Shown: positions 8,206-17,599, counted from the first letter of the stretch. The stretch is DNA of 64,000 nucleotides from Maribacter polysaccharolyticus (GCF_028882255.1 NZ_JARBUY010000006.1:94473-158472), one strand, 5' to 3'. Made by a program: numbers and translations. Notes: generated by a model not told the origin, from the letters alone.

Positions 8206-9486
8206 CTATTGTCCTATGGAAGAAAAAGCCTGTTCCAAATCGGCTTTAAGATCCTCAATATCTTCCAAACCGACAGAGAGACGAATCAAATCCTGACCAA
8301 CACCGGCAGCCTCTTGCTGTTCTGCCGTCAATTGCTGGTGGGTCGTACTTGCCGGATGGATAATCAAGGATTTCGTATCCCCGATATTTGCCAACAGAGA
8401 GAATATTTTAGTGGCATCGGTAACTTTTTTAGCTGCTTCAAACCCGCCTTTGACCCCGAAGGTCACCAATCCACTTTGCCCTTTTGGCAAATACTCCTGT
8501 GCCAAATCGTAATATTCACTACTCTTTAAACCTGGGTAATCCACCCATTCAACCTCTTCCCTACTTTCTAACCAGGTAGCCAACTCCAAAGCATTCTCAC
8601 TATGTTGTTTAATGCGTACCGATAAGGTTTCCAAACCTTGAATGATCTGGAATGCATTGAACGGACTTAGCGCTCCACCAAAATCGCGCAACCCTTCCAA
8701 AATCAATTTAAAAGTAAATGCAGCTGCACCTAAGGCCTCGCTGTACACCAAGCCGTGATACCCTGCGGAAGGCTCGGTAAATTCAGGATATTTCCCGTTT
8801 GTCCAATCAAAAGTACCCGCATCGATTACGGCCCCACCCAAAGAGGTGCCTTGGCCTCCGATATATTTTGTCAACGAATGGATCACAAGGTTCGCCCCGT
8901 GTTCTATAGGATTCAACAAAGCCGGTGAAGCAACCGTATTATCGACGATAAATGGCACTTGGGCCGTTTTGGCCTGTTTTGAGATTTCCTTTAGATCCAA
9001 TACGTCCAATTTTGGATTTCCCAAAGATTCCACAAAGATCGCCCTGGTGTTTTCCTGTATGGCTTTTCCGAAATTCCCAGGATCGGAGGCATCCACAAAC
9101 GTAGTGGTAATCCCCAATCGCGGTAAGGTAACGTTCAATAAATTGAAGGTACCCCCATACAAACTGCCCGATGCCACAATATGATCCCCGGTTTTCAAGA
9201 GGGTCAATAAAGTAGTTGAAATGGCCGAAGTCCCCGAAGCAAACACCACGGCACCGATCCCGCCCTCAATGGCTGCCAATCTTTTCTGCAAAATTTCATT
9301 CGTCGGATTGTTCAACCGGGTGTAAATGAAGCCCAATTCGGCCAAGGAGAACAAATTCGCCGCATGATCGGTGTTATCGAATACATACGATGAAGTTTGA
9401 TAAATAGGCACTGCACGGGTTCCACCTGTTTGTGTGGTGTCGTGACCGGCATGCAATGCGTTTGTTTTAAATTTTTGATTACCCAT
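8206..9486 (-). CDS. metY: O-acetylhomoserine sulfhydrylase (MetY)
   Basis: A 426-residue PLP enzyme that makes homocysteine from O-acetylhomoserine and sulfide. The PLP lysine is K207 in HSLTKYIGGQGTSLGG, which together with the length above 420 and the N-terminus TNALHAGHDTTQTGGTRAVPIYQ is typical of MetY. It is the first gene of an operon with the MetX-AK-HSDH fusion, whose MetX domain makes its substrate, and with metZ. A SAM-I riboswitch lies in its leader (9614-9754), so it should be shut down when S-adenosylmethionine is plentiful. The start is the ATG at 9486. Confidence 0.94.
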   Translation of the reverse strand: MGNQKFKTNALHAGHDTTQTGGTRAVPIYQTSSYVFDNTDHAANLFSLAELGFIYTRLNNPTNEILQKRLAAIEGGIGAVVFASGTSAISTTLLTLLKTGDHIVASGSLYGGTFNLLNVTLPRLGITTTFVDASDPGNFGKAIQENTRAIFVESLGNPKLDVLDLKEISKQAKTAQVPFIVDNTVASPALLNPIEHGANLVIHSLTKYIGGQGTSLGGAVIDAGTFDWTNGKYPEFTEPSAGYHGLVYSEALGAAAFTFKLILEGLRDFGGALSPFNAFQIIQGLETLSVRIKQHSENALELATWLESREEVEWVDYPGLKSSEYYDLAQEYLPKGQSGLVTFGVKGGFEAAKKVTDATKIFSLLANIGDTKSLIIHPASTTHQQLTAEQQEAAGVGQDLIRLSVGLEDIEDLKADLEQAFSSIGQ

Positions 9487-9589
9487 GATCTTAATTTGTT
9501 TTTGTTGTTGTTACTAAAATAAACCAAAACACGCGAATCCATGTTGCGGTGGGCAACGAGGATAATCAAAAAGTTATTAAGAAAGAGAC

Positions 9590-9607
9590 AATTACATGAA
9601 TGTAATT
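9590..9607 (-). other. Hairpin between SAM-I aptamer and metY, possible expression platform
   Basis: AATTACAT (9590-9597) and ATGTAATT (9600-9607) can pair as a perfect 8-bp stem just downstream of the riboswitch on the minus strand, followed by a pyrimidine-rich stretch (TCTCTTTCTT). It could be part of the terminator/antiterminator switch, but the stem is short and A/T-rich, so this is tentative. Confidence 0.35.
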
Positions 9608-9613
9608 CGTTTC

Positions 9614-9754
9614 GTTATCTATTCTTGACCGATTCGGTGCTGTGACCCCGAAGCTTCGGGCAGCATCAAGATAGAATTTAGCACCTTCTTTACATTGGAC
9701 GTAAAGGGTTGCTAAGGCTTCAAAGGGTCTATTCCCTCCACCTTTCTTGATAAC
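9614..9754 (-). ncRNA. SAM-I (S-box) riboswitch in metY operon leader
   Basis: The minus strand shows the S-box core in order: AAGGTGGAGGGAA, then GACCCTTTGAAGCC, TAGCAACC, and AGGTGCTAAATTC. P1 can form from GTTATC (9749-9754) and GATAAC (9614-9619). P3 is CTTTAC/GTAAAG, and the last arm has CCCGAAG/CTTCGGG. These are the family-defining conserved segments. It lies about 130 bases upstream of metY and would reduce expression of the metY - MetX/AK/HSDH - metZ operon when SAM binds. Confidence 0.93.
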
Positions 9755-9783
9755 AATTCAATTTGTGTTTGAACTTTGAACGG

Positions 9784-9791
9784 CAAATATA
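9784..9791 (-). promoter_or_regulatory. Promoter -7 element of the SAM-I/metY operon
   Basis: The minus strand reads TATATTTG, an exact TAnnTTTG match, 30 bases upstream of the riboswitch 5' end and downstream of the metK stop at 9828. It implies that the metY operon is transcribed independently of metK. Confidence 0.6.
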
Positions 9792-9827
9792 AGGCCGTGA
9801 TTTTGTTTTATCCTAATTATTTTAAAA

Positions 9828-11084
9828 TTATAATTCGAATGCCGATTTAACGGCCGCTACCATATCCAATTTTTCCCATGTGAACAATTCCACCTCCTTT
9901 TCGATCCTTCCATTATAGGGGGATTCAAAAATCTTGGTGATTTTTTGGGGTTCTTTACCCATGTGTCCGTAGGCCGCGGTTTCCAAATAAATAGGGTTAC
10001 GCAGTTTTAGACGCTCTTCAATGGCAAAAGGGCGCATATCGAACAATCGTGAGACGATACTTGCTATTTCCCCATCGGAATGTGAAATATTGGATGTCCC
10101 GTAGGTGTTCACAAAAATGGATGTTGGTTCTACAACGCCGATGGCATAACTTACTTGCACTAAAATCTCATCGGATACTCCGGCTGCCACCAAATTTTTC
10201 GCAATATGACGGGCCGCATAGGCTGCACTTCGATCGACTTTACTGGGATCCTTGCCACTAAATGCCCCACCTCCATGGGCGCCTTTACCACCGTAGGTAT
10301 CCACGATGATTTTTCTACCCGTAAGTCCGGTATCGCCGTGCGGACCACCGATCACGAACTTTCCGGTCGGATTGATGTGGTATTTTATTCGACCATCGAA
10401 TAATGCCCGGTCACTCTCGGGCAATTGTGCAATGACCTTAGGCATCAAAATCGAAATGATGTCCGATTTGATTTTGGCAAGCATTTTATCGTCGTCCTTA
10501 TCAAAGGCATCATGTTGGGTAGAAACCACGACGGTATCGATGCGTTGTGGTACATTGTCATCCGAATATTCGATAGTTACCTGGGCCTTGGCATCCGGTC
10601 TTAAATACGGGATCTCGGTCCCTTCCCTTCTTAAGGTCGCTAGGGTTTTCAATATTCTATGTGAGATATCCAATGCCAAAGGCATGTAATTCTCCGTTTC
10701 CTTGGTCGCATAACCGAACATCATGCCCTGGTCTCCTGCTCCTTGCTCTTCCTTGACCCCACGGTCTACGCCTTGGTTAATATCTTGCGACTGCTCATGG
10801 ATCAAGGAAATAACCCCACAAGAATCCCCGCTGAATTGGTATTCCCCTTTCGTATAACCGATTTTATTAACGATATCCCTGGCGATGTTCTGAACGTCCA
10901 GATAAGTATCACTTTTCACTTCCCCGGCCAAAACCACCTGACCGGTAGTGACCATGGTCTCACACGCTACCTTACTTTCGGGATCAAAAGCCAAAAAACT
11001 ATCCAATAATGCGTCGCTGATCTGATCGGCAACCTTGTCGGGATGCCCTTCACTTACGGATTCTGATGTGAATAAATATGCCAT
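9828..11084 (-). CDS. metK: S-adenosylmethionine synthase (MetK)
   Basis: This enzyme makes S-adenosylmethionine from methionine and ATP. The 418-residue protein has the N-terminal motif [20 protein letters not shown], the methionine-adenosyltransferase signatures [13 protein letters not shown] and [19 protein letters not shown]. It is a little longer than E. coli MetK (384), as is usual in Bacteroidota. It lies directly upstream of the SAM-I operon on the same strand and has its own promoter and a SAM-II-like leader (11160-11277), so the product of the enzyme probably represses its own synthesis. Confidence 0.97.
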   Translation of the reverse strand: MAYLFTSESVSEGHPDKVADQISDALLDSFLAFDPESKVACETMVTTGQVVLAGEVKSDTYLDVQNIARDIVNKIGYTKGEYQFSGDSCGVISLIHEQSQDINQGVDRGVKEEQGAGDQGMMFGYATKETENYMPLALDISHRILKTLATLRREGTEIPYLRPDAKAQVTIEYSDDNVPQRIDTVVVSTQHDAFDKDDDKMLAKIKSDIISILMPKVIAQLPESDRALFDGRIKYHINPTGKFVIGGPHGDTGLTGRKIIVDTYGGKGAHGGGAFSGKDPSKVDRSAAYAARHIAKNLVAAGVSDEILVQVSYAIGVVEPTSIFVNTYGTSNISHSDGEIASIVSRLFDMRPFAIEERLKLRNPIYLETAAYGHMGKEPQKITKIFESPYNGRIEKEVELFTWEKLDMVAAVKSAFEL

Positions 11085-11159
11085 TTTCGATTTAATTTAC
11101 AGGAGGAAACAAGAGAAAGATTGCGAAAAAGGCGAATATACCGAAAGACATCGGCTATT

Positions 11160-11277
11160 ACTGCTTTAGCATTTTTACAATACCGAACAAACTACGGTAT
11201 CCGGCTCCTTTTGGAACCAGGTCCTAAAGTATTTTTAGGACTATGAGGTTGCAATCAGTCAAATCTTTCCTCTCAAG
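11160..11277 (-). ncRNA. SAM-II-like riboswitch in metK leader, with three inserted hairpins
   Basis: The minus strand matches the SAM-II (SAM_alpha) core: a short P1 (GAGG/CCTC) closing a loop that contains GATTTGACTGATTGCAA, and a 3' part AAAAATGCTAAAGCAGT. ACTG of the loop can pair with CAGT at the 3' end, and TTGCA with TGCTA (one mismatch), giving the pseudoknot P2. In known SAM-II RNAs the linker between P1 and P2 is only several bases. Here it holds three adjacent hairpins: 11221-11241 (perfect 8-bp stem), 11203-11218 (6 bp) and 11180-11200 (6 bp). The ATG of metK is about 75 bases further on, so simple masking of the ribosome site is less obvious. The class assignment comes from conserved bases seen by eye. 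Confidence 0.7.
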
Positions 11278-11285
11278 ATTGGGGA

Positions 11286-11293
11286 CAAAGGTA
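11286..11293 (-). promoter_or_regulatory. Promoter -7 element of metK
   Basis: The minus strand reads TACCTTTG, matching TAnnTTTG, and places the transcript start just 5' of the SAM-II-like aptamer. No -33 TTG is seen at the ideal spacing. Confidence 0.55.
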
Positions 11294-11383
11294 TGAAAAT
11301 GTTTTCTTATTAATGTAATCAACCCGTAATTTTCAACCCATGATAAAAAAATTTCACGGAAACCCCAGGTAGGTATACAAGCC

Positions 11384-14062
11384 CTAAATGTCGTATTTGA
11401 CCGTAAACAACACATATCTGGGCTGCACATAATACGATTGGGTGGTAAAGTAAAGTTCACTCGTGCTGTCCCTATTGAGTATGCCGGTATTGAATAGGTT
11501 GGTCCCTTTGATACCGAACTCCCACCGACTGTCTTTTTGTTGGTAGGTCAAATTCGAATCCATAAAGCTATACTTATTGTCTATGGTATCATCCTTATCG
11601 GTATAATTATAGAAATCATAATCTACGGTTAGGATGAAATTTTTCAAAAATGCGGCATCGAACCGAGCGTAGGGCCTATTCGTAAAATAGGTCGTCTCCC
11701 CTCCTCCGTTGTCATAATTGTTAACGGAATAACGATACCCCAATTCAAGATTGGGCGCATTCTTGAAATTGGTCGACAGGGCCCCGGTATAGCTTTGCGT
11801 AAACGAATTTGAAGTAAGCTGCTCATCATCTACCAGGTTATTGGTCGTAGACCAAGACAAACTGCCCCTTACCGAGCCTTTTATTTTACCAAAAGTACGC
11901 TCGTACCTACCATTCGCCGAAAACGATTCATCTTCAAAATCGGAATTGATCGTACTGCTAATTCGGTTGATCCCGACAATTTCAGCACTGCTTTTAAGTG
12001 CGTCAATTCTTTTCGTATAGGTCAGATTTCCGAAAATATTAGTGAAATTGAACATGTTAAAACTGAAAAAATTCAAGGACAGGTTGTGGTTTAGGGCACT
12101 TTCAAGATCCCTATTGCCTTGGTAGGCCGAATTATAGTCGTTCAGCACATAGGCCTGCGCGAATTTATTGACATCGGTAAAAGAACGGGTAACGCTATAG
12201 TTAAACCTTAAATTTTCCGACTTTTTCAATTGGGCATTGATATAGACATCCGGTAATACGGCGGTAAGGTCATCGGTAACCACGCTCCCCAATTGTTCGT
12301 TCTTAATATTGTACTGATGCAAGGAAAACCCGGGATTAAAAGTGAAAATTCCCGAAATCACCTTGTAATGAAAACCCAAATACAGATCCGATACGTTATA
12401 ATCCACGTCGTTCTCATAATCGGAACCCTCCATATCCAAAGTACTGTCGTTATCAAGAATCTGAAAAATCGCCGAATTGAAATTCTGATGGCTCTGGGTA
12501 GTCCCAAGGGTAAAGTTCAAATTGCTTTTTAGTCCCGTTACAAAATAATAATCGACCTTGGCATCCAATTTGTTCGTGACGATATACTTCAGCTGATTCA
12601 TATTGTATAACTCTTGGTCTTCGTCTACCGGAAAAAGATCGGTGAAAGCAAACTCACTACGGATCGCCTCATAAAAGGGATCTTCATCTTGATATAAATA
12701 TTGGGCCTCTACAGCAAAGATATGCTTGTCATTCAACGTATAGTACAGGTTTAGATTTTGGTTCACCGCCAAGGGCTTCTGTTTTTTGGTCTCGGAAATC
12801 TCATCGGTTATATCCGAAACGGAAAGCACGTCAACGACCTCATTGTCGTCGGATTGTTTTAGGAGCACATCGTAATCCAATTGAAGATCGGTATTGGGCT
12901 TATACCTTGCACTGAATTTCGCAAGCCCCAAATGAACGGTCTGATCCGTATTTGTAGTTGCATTCTCGATTTCGTTACTGGAAATATATGTGGTACTTCT
13001 TTGTGATTTCATGAGGGTCCCGGTGTAGGAATAAATACCGAATCCACTTAAATCCAAGGTTTTCGTGGGGGCATAGCTAAAGTTCACTGCTGCAAATTTG
13101 GTATCTATTTCGTTCGCCCTGTTATTTTGGGCCGTAGACAGGCCTAAACCATCAGAGCCTATATCTATAGAGCTACCTCCCCTTGAATTGATACTTCGAA
13201 AGCCACCCGTAAAATTGCGGTAATCACTACGGGTAAAGGGCACCTCTCCCAAATTATTCAAATCCGTAATGATATTGATACTGTAGTCCGGACTATAATA
13301 AAATAACTTGGGGTGGGCCAAGTACCTATTATCGGGACCATAACCAGCGGTTAGCTCCCCAAACCAAAATTCCTTTTTACCTTCTTTCAATCGAATGTTC
13401 AGGGCCACATTATCATCATCATTCGTCAACCCCTTCATTTGCGATACTTCATTATAGTTCTTAAGTACCTCTACCTTGCTCAAGGCATTGGCAGGAATAT
13501 TCTCAACCGCCAATTTGGAATCCCCATCGAAAAAATCCTTTCCTTCAACCATTACCTTGGATACGGTCTTCCCCTCTACCTCTATTTGACCATCATCATC
13601 AATTTCGATACCCGGTAGATTTTCGAGAACATCCTTCAACTTTTTCTCCGTGCCGGAAACGAAGGCATCCGTGTCATAGACTATGGTATCACCCTTTACC
13701 GAAACAGGCATTTCATAGGTCACCTCAACCTCATCCAAGGCCGCTGCCTGTTCATGCATAACAACATCCTTCACTGCATCTACCTCGTTAGGGGTAAACG
13801 TAAATGACTCGGTCCCAAAACCTAGATAACTTACTTTCACCGTATACTGAACCCCGGCTTTCAACTTTAATTTATATTGCCCGGCATGGTTGGTAATACC
13901 ATAGGACTCCAAGCCTTTTGTAGTGGTATTTATGGCAATGACATTCGCCATATCCACACCGGTACCGGTACTGTCCTTTACAATTCCCGTTAAAGCGATT
14001 TCCTGGGCCGAACCAATAAAACATAGCACAAGAAAGGCTATTAAGGACAAAGTGTTTTTCAT
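11384..14062 (-). CDS. TonB-dependent receptor-like outer membrane beta-barrel protein
   Basis: An 892-residue outer membrane protein. It has a signal peptide (MKNTLSLIAFLVLCFIGSAQ), then a carboxypeptidase-regulatory-like beta-sandwich (about residues 22-108), a plug-like domain (about 115-230, including GDTIVYDTDAFVSG and LPGIEIDDDGQIEVEGK), and a long beta-barrel ending in an aromatic/charged strand VLFTVKYDI. This is the family often annotated as outer membrane beta-barrel or TonB-dependent receptor. The substrate cannot be told. The GLPGLI-family gene 64 bases upstream on the same strand is its usual partner, and the two are probably co-transcribed. Confidence 0.9.
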   Translation of the reverse strand: MKNTLSLIAFLVLCFIGSAQEIALTGIVKDSTGTGVDMANVIAINTTTKGLESYGITNHAGQYKLKLKAGVQYTVKVSYLGFGTESFTFTPNEVDAVKDVVMHEQAAALDEVEVTYEMPVSVKGDTIVYDTDAFVSGTEKKLKDVLENLPGIEIDDDGQIEVEGKTVSKVMVEGKDFFDGDSKLAVENIPANALSKVEVLKNYNEVSQMKGLTNDDDNVALNIRLKEGKKEFWFGELTAGYGPDNRYLAHPKLFYYSPDYSINIITDLNNLGEVPFTRSDYRNFTGGFRSINSRGGSSIDIGSDGLGLSTAQNNRANEIDTKFAAVNFSYAPTKTLDLSGFGIYSYTGTLMKSQRSTTYISSNEIENATTNTDQTVHLGLAKFSARYKPNTDLQLDYDVLLKQSDDNEVVDVLSVSDITDEISETKKQKPLAVNQNLNLYYTLNDKHIFAVEAQYLYQDEDPFYEAIRSEFAFTDLFPVDEDQELYNMNQLKYIVTNKLDAKVDYYFVTGLKSNLNFTLGTTQSHQNFNSAIFQILDNDSTLDMEGSDYENDVDYNVSDLYLGFHYKVISGIFTFNPGFSLHQYNIKNEQLGSVVTDDLTAVLPDVYINAQLKKSENLRFNYSVTRSFTDVNKFAQAYVLNDYNSAYQGNRDLESALNHNLSLNFFSFNMFNFTNIFGNLTYTKRIDALKSSAEIVGINRISSTINSDFEDESFSANGRYERTFGKIKGSVRGSLSWSTTNNLVDDEQLTSNSFTQSYTGALSTNFKNAPNLELGYRYSVNNYDNGGGETTYFTNRPYARFDAAFLKNFILTVDYDFYNYTDKDDTIDNKYSFMDSNLTYQQKDSRWEFGIKGTNLFNTGILNRDSTSELYFTTQSYYVQPRYVLFTVKYDI

Positions 14063-14126
14063 CTAAATATATTTTGATGGATAGAATTAAATGGATAGCA
14101 TTAATATGAATACCGAAAAAGTAACT

Positions 14127-15023
14127 TTACGACCTGCCGCTTCCGGGTCCCCCACCCCTTCCGCCACGAAAGTTCTCGCGCATCTCTTTCATCTTCTCCC
14201 TAGAGATTTCATCGTATTCGGCCTGGGTTACCTTCTTACCTTTCTTTGGAGCCTTGATTTCTACCTTATCCTCAGGGTTGAGCTTTATTTTGGAGCAGAT
14301 AATGGTGGTTACGTCATCACTAACGGCCAAAATGAGTCCGGGTAGACCCCAATAGTCCAAAGGCCCATTATTTACGGGTATTTCCGGGGTATACCATGCT
14401 ACGATTTCAACCTCTTTCTCTATAAACTCCTCCTGCTTGTTCTCCTTATCCTCTTTGTTTGCAGTTTCCTCTGTGTTCGCGTCTTCCTTTTTAGCCTCAT
14501 TTCGGTCGTCCCTATTTCTACGGAACAGAGCTTGCATATTAGGTCTTTTTACCACCCTGACCGCGGTTGCCTTATATGCCGTATAATTGCCGATTTGCCT
14601 GGACTCGCTTCCCAATTGCCAATTCAATTTTTCAAGAGCGTCATCAATTAAAAAAATCTTGCCGAAAAGTTCATTCTTGACCAGATACTTTTCTTCTTTT
14701 ATGTTTTTATATAAATCCCCACCTGTGGACCCCATAGCTCCAAACCGAAAGCGTCTACCCCCATTATTACCTGGCTGTTCCAGTTTCTCAACCTCCTCGT
14801 ATATCGATTCCGTAGCATTGAAAGAAAGCTCAAAGGTTTTTTCGTTCGCCCTTTTCATGCGCTCCAAAATTTCCTTCTTTCTGTCTTCCGGAATTTGCCT
14901 GTTCCCAAAATCCATATTCACTTGGGTTTTGCTTTCATACGTCGCTATCCCCTGAAAATCCTGGGAAATCCCACCATACATGGCAAAAACCATAAACAAA
15001 ACAACTACAACTGTATTTTTCAT
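14127..15023 (-). CDS. GLPGLI family protein
   Basis: A 298-residue exported protein with signal peptide MKNTVVVVLFMVFAMYGGISQ and the family motif GLPGLI at about residues 225-230 (DYWGLPGLILAV). The middle carries a low-complexity Lys/Glu-rich stretch (about 172-200) and the C-terminus is Gly/Arg-rich. Its function is not established. Such genes in Bacteroidota are regularly paired with TonB-dependent-receptor-like barrels, as here, which suggests a periplasmic or surface accessory role for the same, unknown substrate. Confidence 0.88.
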   Translation of the reverse strand: MKNTVVVVLFMVFAMYGGISQDFQGIATYESKTQVNMDFGNRQIPEDRKKEILERMKRANEKTFELSFNATESIYEEVEKLEQPGNNGGRRFRFGAMGSTGGDLYKNIKEEKYLVKNELFGKIFLIDDALEKLNWQLGSESRQIGNYTAYKATAVRVVKRPNMQALFRRNRDDRNEAKKEDANTEETANKEDKENKQEEFIEKEVEIVAWYTPEIPVNNGPLDYWGLPGLILAVSDDVTTIICSKIKLNPEDKVEIKAPKKGKKVTQAEYDEISREKMKEMRENFRGGRGGGPGSGRS

Positions 15024-15284
15024 CTACCGGACTATTGTTTTAAAGAACCATTGAACCAAAGCATTCGACCTTGTCATAAGATCTTATTCGCCAACAAGTG
15101 CTTTAAATTGATTTACACCCCATTGGACTCCACGAAATTCAGAAGGTTTAATATGTGCCCAAAAAAAATATCCTCCTTCCCATATTTTTTTCCCGATATT
15201 GACATAAAGTTTTTTACTTCCTATAGTTATCTTGTATATTGTACGCTCCTAAACTTATTTCAAAAACAATAATTAGAATACCTT

Positions 15285-15899
15285 ATGCATATTGCCGTTG
15301 CAGGAAATATTGGCGCCGGAAAGACCACCTTGACCCGATTATTGGCCAAACACTACAAGTGGGAAGCCCATTTTGAAGATGTTGTCGACAATCCTTATCT
15401 GGATGATTTCTATAATCAGATGGAACGTTGGAGCTTTAATCTTCAGATTTATTTTTTAAACCATAGATACCGTCAAGTACTAAGCTTTAGGGAGAGTGGC
15501 AAGGACATCATTCAGGACAGGACCATTTACGAAGATGCCTATATTTTCGCCCCAAACCTACATGCGATGGGGCTGATGACCAATAGGGATTTCAAAAATT
15601 ACTCGAGCCTCTTCGAACTTATGGAAAGCTTGGTACAACCCCCCGACCTTCTCATCTATCTGAGGAGCACGATACCCAATTTAGTCTCCCAAATACATAA
15701 ACGTGGCCGGGATTACGAAAACACGATTTCGATTGACTACCTAAGTCGTTTGAACGAACGCTATGAGGCTTGGATCTATGGCTATGAAAAAGGGAAACTA
15801 CTGATCATCGATGTGGACAATCTTGATTTTGTCGACAATCCTGAAGACCTAGGGGAAATCCTGAATAAGATCGATGCCGAAATCAACGGTTTATTCTAA
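15285..15899 (+). CDS. Deoxynucleoside kinase
   Basis: A 204-residue dNK-family kinase that phosphorylates deoxynucleosides for salvage. The P-loop GNIGAGKTT is at residues 7-15, and the segments QDRTIYEDAYIFA and YLRSTIPNLVSQIHKRGRDYE (the DRS-like and lid regions) are typical. Specificity (dA, dG, dC or dT) is not readable from the sequence. It is separated by 12 bases from the downstream dipeptidase gene, so the two are probably one transcript, and it diverges from the GLPGLI gene. Confidence 0.9.
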   Translation: MHIAVAGNIGAGKTTLTRLLAKHYKWEAHFEDVVDNPYLDDFYNQMERWSFNLQIYFLNHRYRQVLSFRESGKDIIQDRTIYEDAYIFAPNLHAMGLMTNRDFKNYSSLFELMESLVQPPDLLIYLRSTIPNLVSQIHKRGRDYENTISIDYLSRLNERYEAWIYGYEKGKLLIIDVDNLDFVDNPEDLGEILNKIDAEINGLF

Positions 15900-15911
15900 G
15901 TACTGATAAAA

Positions 15912-16622
15912 ATGGTCAATTGCCTGCTTGCAAGCACCTCAAACCTTTACGGAGGCACTTATTTAAGTTATCTGTTTGACAGGTTAGCGGCGTTGTTTCA
16001 ATCCACTGAAGAAATTATTTTCATCCCCTATGCCCGGCCTGGGGGTATTTCCCATGATGCCTATACCGAACTGGCTGCTTCCGCATTTGGGAAAATCGGA
16101 AAAAAAGTAGTAGGCCTCCATACCTTTGATGACCCTAAAGCCGCTCTGGAAACAGCCCAGGGTTTATTTACCGGAGGGGGCAACTCTTTTGTACTTGTCA
16201 ATGACCTTTACCATCTTGATCTTATGACGCCCCTAAGGCAGGCTATTTTAAACGGAACCCCTTATTTAGGCACCAGTGCCGGCAGTAATATTGCCGGCCC
16301 CACGGTCAAGACCACCAATGACATGCCCATTGTTTACCCGCCCAGTTTTGACAGTTTGGGAATCATCCCGTTCAATATCAATCCGCACTACCTTGATCCC
16401 GACCCAACCTCAACCCACAAAGGGGAAACCAGGGAAACACGTATCAAAGAATTCCACCAATTCAACAACACTCCGGTTATCGGCTTGCGTGAAGGCAGTT
16501 GGATCCGAGTACAAAACGAAGAAACGACACTTCAAGGAGCCCAACTTAACGCCCGTATTTTCGAAAAAGGAAAAGAGGCCTATGAAATACCGGAAGGCAC
16601 ATCGCTGAAATTTCTTGGATAA
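15912..16622 (+). CDS. pepE: Dipeptidase E (peptidase S51, alpha-aspartyl dipeptidase)
   Basis: A 236-residue cytoplasmic serine peptidase of family S51 that cleaves Asp-X dipeptides. The nucleophile is S122 in LGTSAGSN. The glycine-rich FTGGGNSF near residue 87 and NPHYLDP near 157-163 (with the likely catalytic His159) fit PepE. It follows the deoxynucleoside kinase by 12 bases. The sequence resembles PepE rather than cyanophycinase, which is longer. Confidence 0.9.
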   Translation: MVNCLLASTSNLYGGTYLSYLFDRLAALFQSTEEIIFIPYARPGGISHDAYTELAASAFGKIGKKVVGLHTFDDPKAALETAQGLFTGGGNSFVLVNDLYHLDLMTPLRQAILNGTPYLGTSAGSNIAGPTVKTTNDMPIVYPPSFDSLGIIPFNINPHYLDPDPTSTHKGETRETRIKEFHQFNNTPVIGLREGSWIRVQNEETTLQGAQLNARIFEKGKEAYEIPEGTSLKFLG

Positions 16623-16884
16623 GGAAAAAGTCCATTGATTATAATCCCCTTCAAAAATAGGCTACCCTTCTTTAAACAAACACCTCACTCTTTCAACGCT
16701 ATATTCCACGCATTGAAACAGGCCCTTTACGCAATATCGATTTTTGGAACAAGGGATAAACCGTAGATTCATTCCAAACATTAAGCAAGCCAAAAAACCG
16801 ACTGTATCAATTCCGGATACCGATACAATGGACTTGCAACCCTTGTATAACCGCTCCTTTCATTGGAAGGACCTAAAATTTCGA

Positions 16885-17595
16885 ATGATGAAACCAAAAA
16901 AATATCCCCAAAGGGATTTAAACAAAAACAGCGGACTCTATTTTGTTATAGGACTAATCATGGTCATGGCCCTGACCTATTTTGCTTTCGAATGGAAAAC
17001 CTACGACAAACCCCATTACTTTACCGAGACCCTAAACAATCCTGATGAACTGCTTGAAGAATTGCCGCCATTCATCACGTTGGATGTACCCCCTCCGCCT
17101 CCTGCCCCAATAATTCCTGAAATCATCCAAGTAGCGGAAAACGATGACCCTGTACCGGAAACAGTTATTGAATCATTGGAAAGTGACCCTGATAGGGAAA
17201 TCTTGGAAGTCAGCGACATTGATATCATCGAAGACCCTGTCGATATGCCACCTGTTCCTTTTTCAGTAATAGCGGATGTACCTGTTTTTCCCGGATGTGA
17301 AAATGCCACCGATAAACGGGCGTGCTTTCAAGAACAAATGAACAAACACATTCGAAAAAACTTTAGGTATCCCGATATTCCATTGGAAATGGGCATCCAG
17401 GGTAAGGTATATATGCAATTCATCATTCAGACCGATGGAAGTATCGGAAACATACAGCAAAGAGGTCCGGATAAATATTTGGAAGCAGAAGCTGTTCGCA
17501 TCATCGAACTTTTACCGAAAATGCAGCCCGGCAAACAACGGGGAATAGCCGTAAAGGTCCCCTTCAGCATACCGATTAATTTTAAACTCCGATAA
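16885..17595 (+). CDS. Energy transducer TonB family protein
   Basis: A TonB-like protein linking inner-membrane energy to outer-membrane receptors. From the ATG at 16885 it is 236 residues: a short basic N-terminus MMKPKKYPQRDLNKNSG, one membrane helix (LYFVIGLIMVMALTYFAFEW), a Pro/Glu/Asp-rich periplasmic spacer (LDVPPPPPAPIIPEI) and a TonB C-terminal domain (PDIPLEMGIQGKVYMQFII...). The frame stays open upstream to a TTG at 16744 and an ATG at 16828 (MDLQPLYN), but the MKPKK start is the usual N-terminus of this flavobacterial family. No exbB/exbD lies beside it. A strong terminator follows. Confidence 0.85.
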   Translation: MMKPKKYPQRDLNKNSGLYFVIGLIMVMALTYFAFEWKTYDKPHYFTETLNNPDELLEELPPFITLDVPPPPPAPIIPEIIQVAENDDPVPETVIESLESDPDREILEVSDIDIIEDPVDMPPVPFSVIADVPVFPGCENATDKRACFQEQMNKHIRKNFRYPDIPLEMGIQGKVYMQFIIQTDGSIGNIQQRGPDKYLEAEAVRIIELLPKMQPGKQRGIAVKVPFSIPINFKLR

Positions 17596-17599
17596 ACCA

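Noticed and set aside
11224..11460. Open frame of 78 codons on the minus strand over the metK leader
   Set aside because: It overlaps the SAM-II-like RNA and the 3' end of the TonB-type receptor gene; the RNA structure explains the sequence better.
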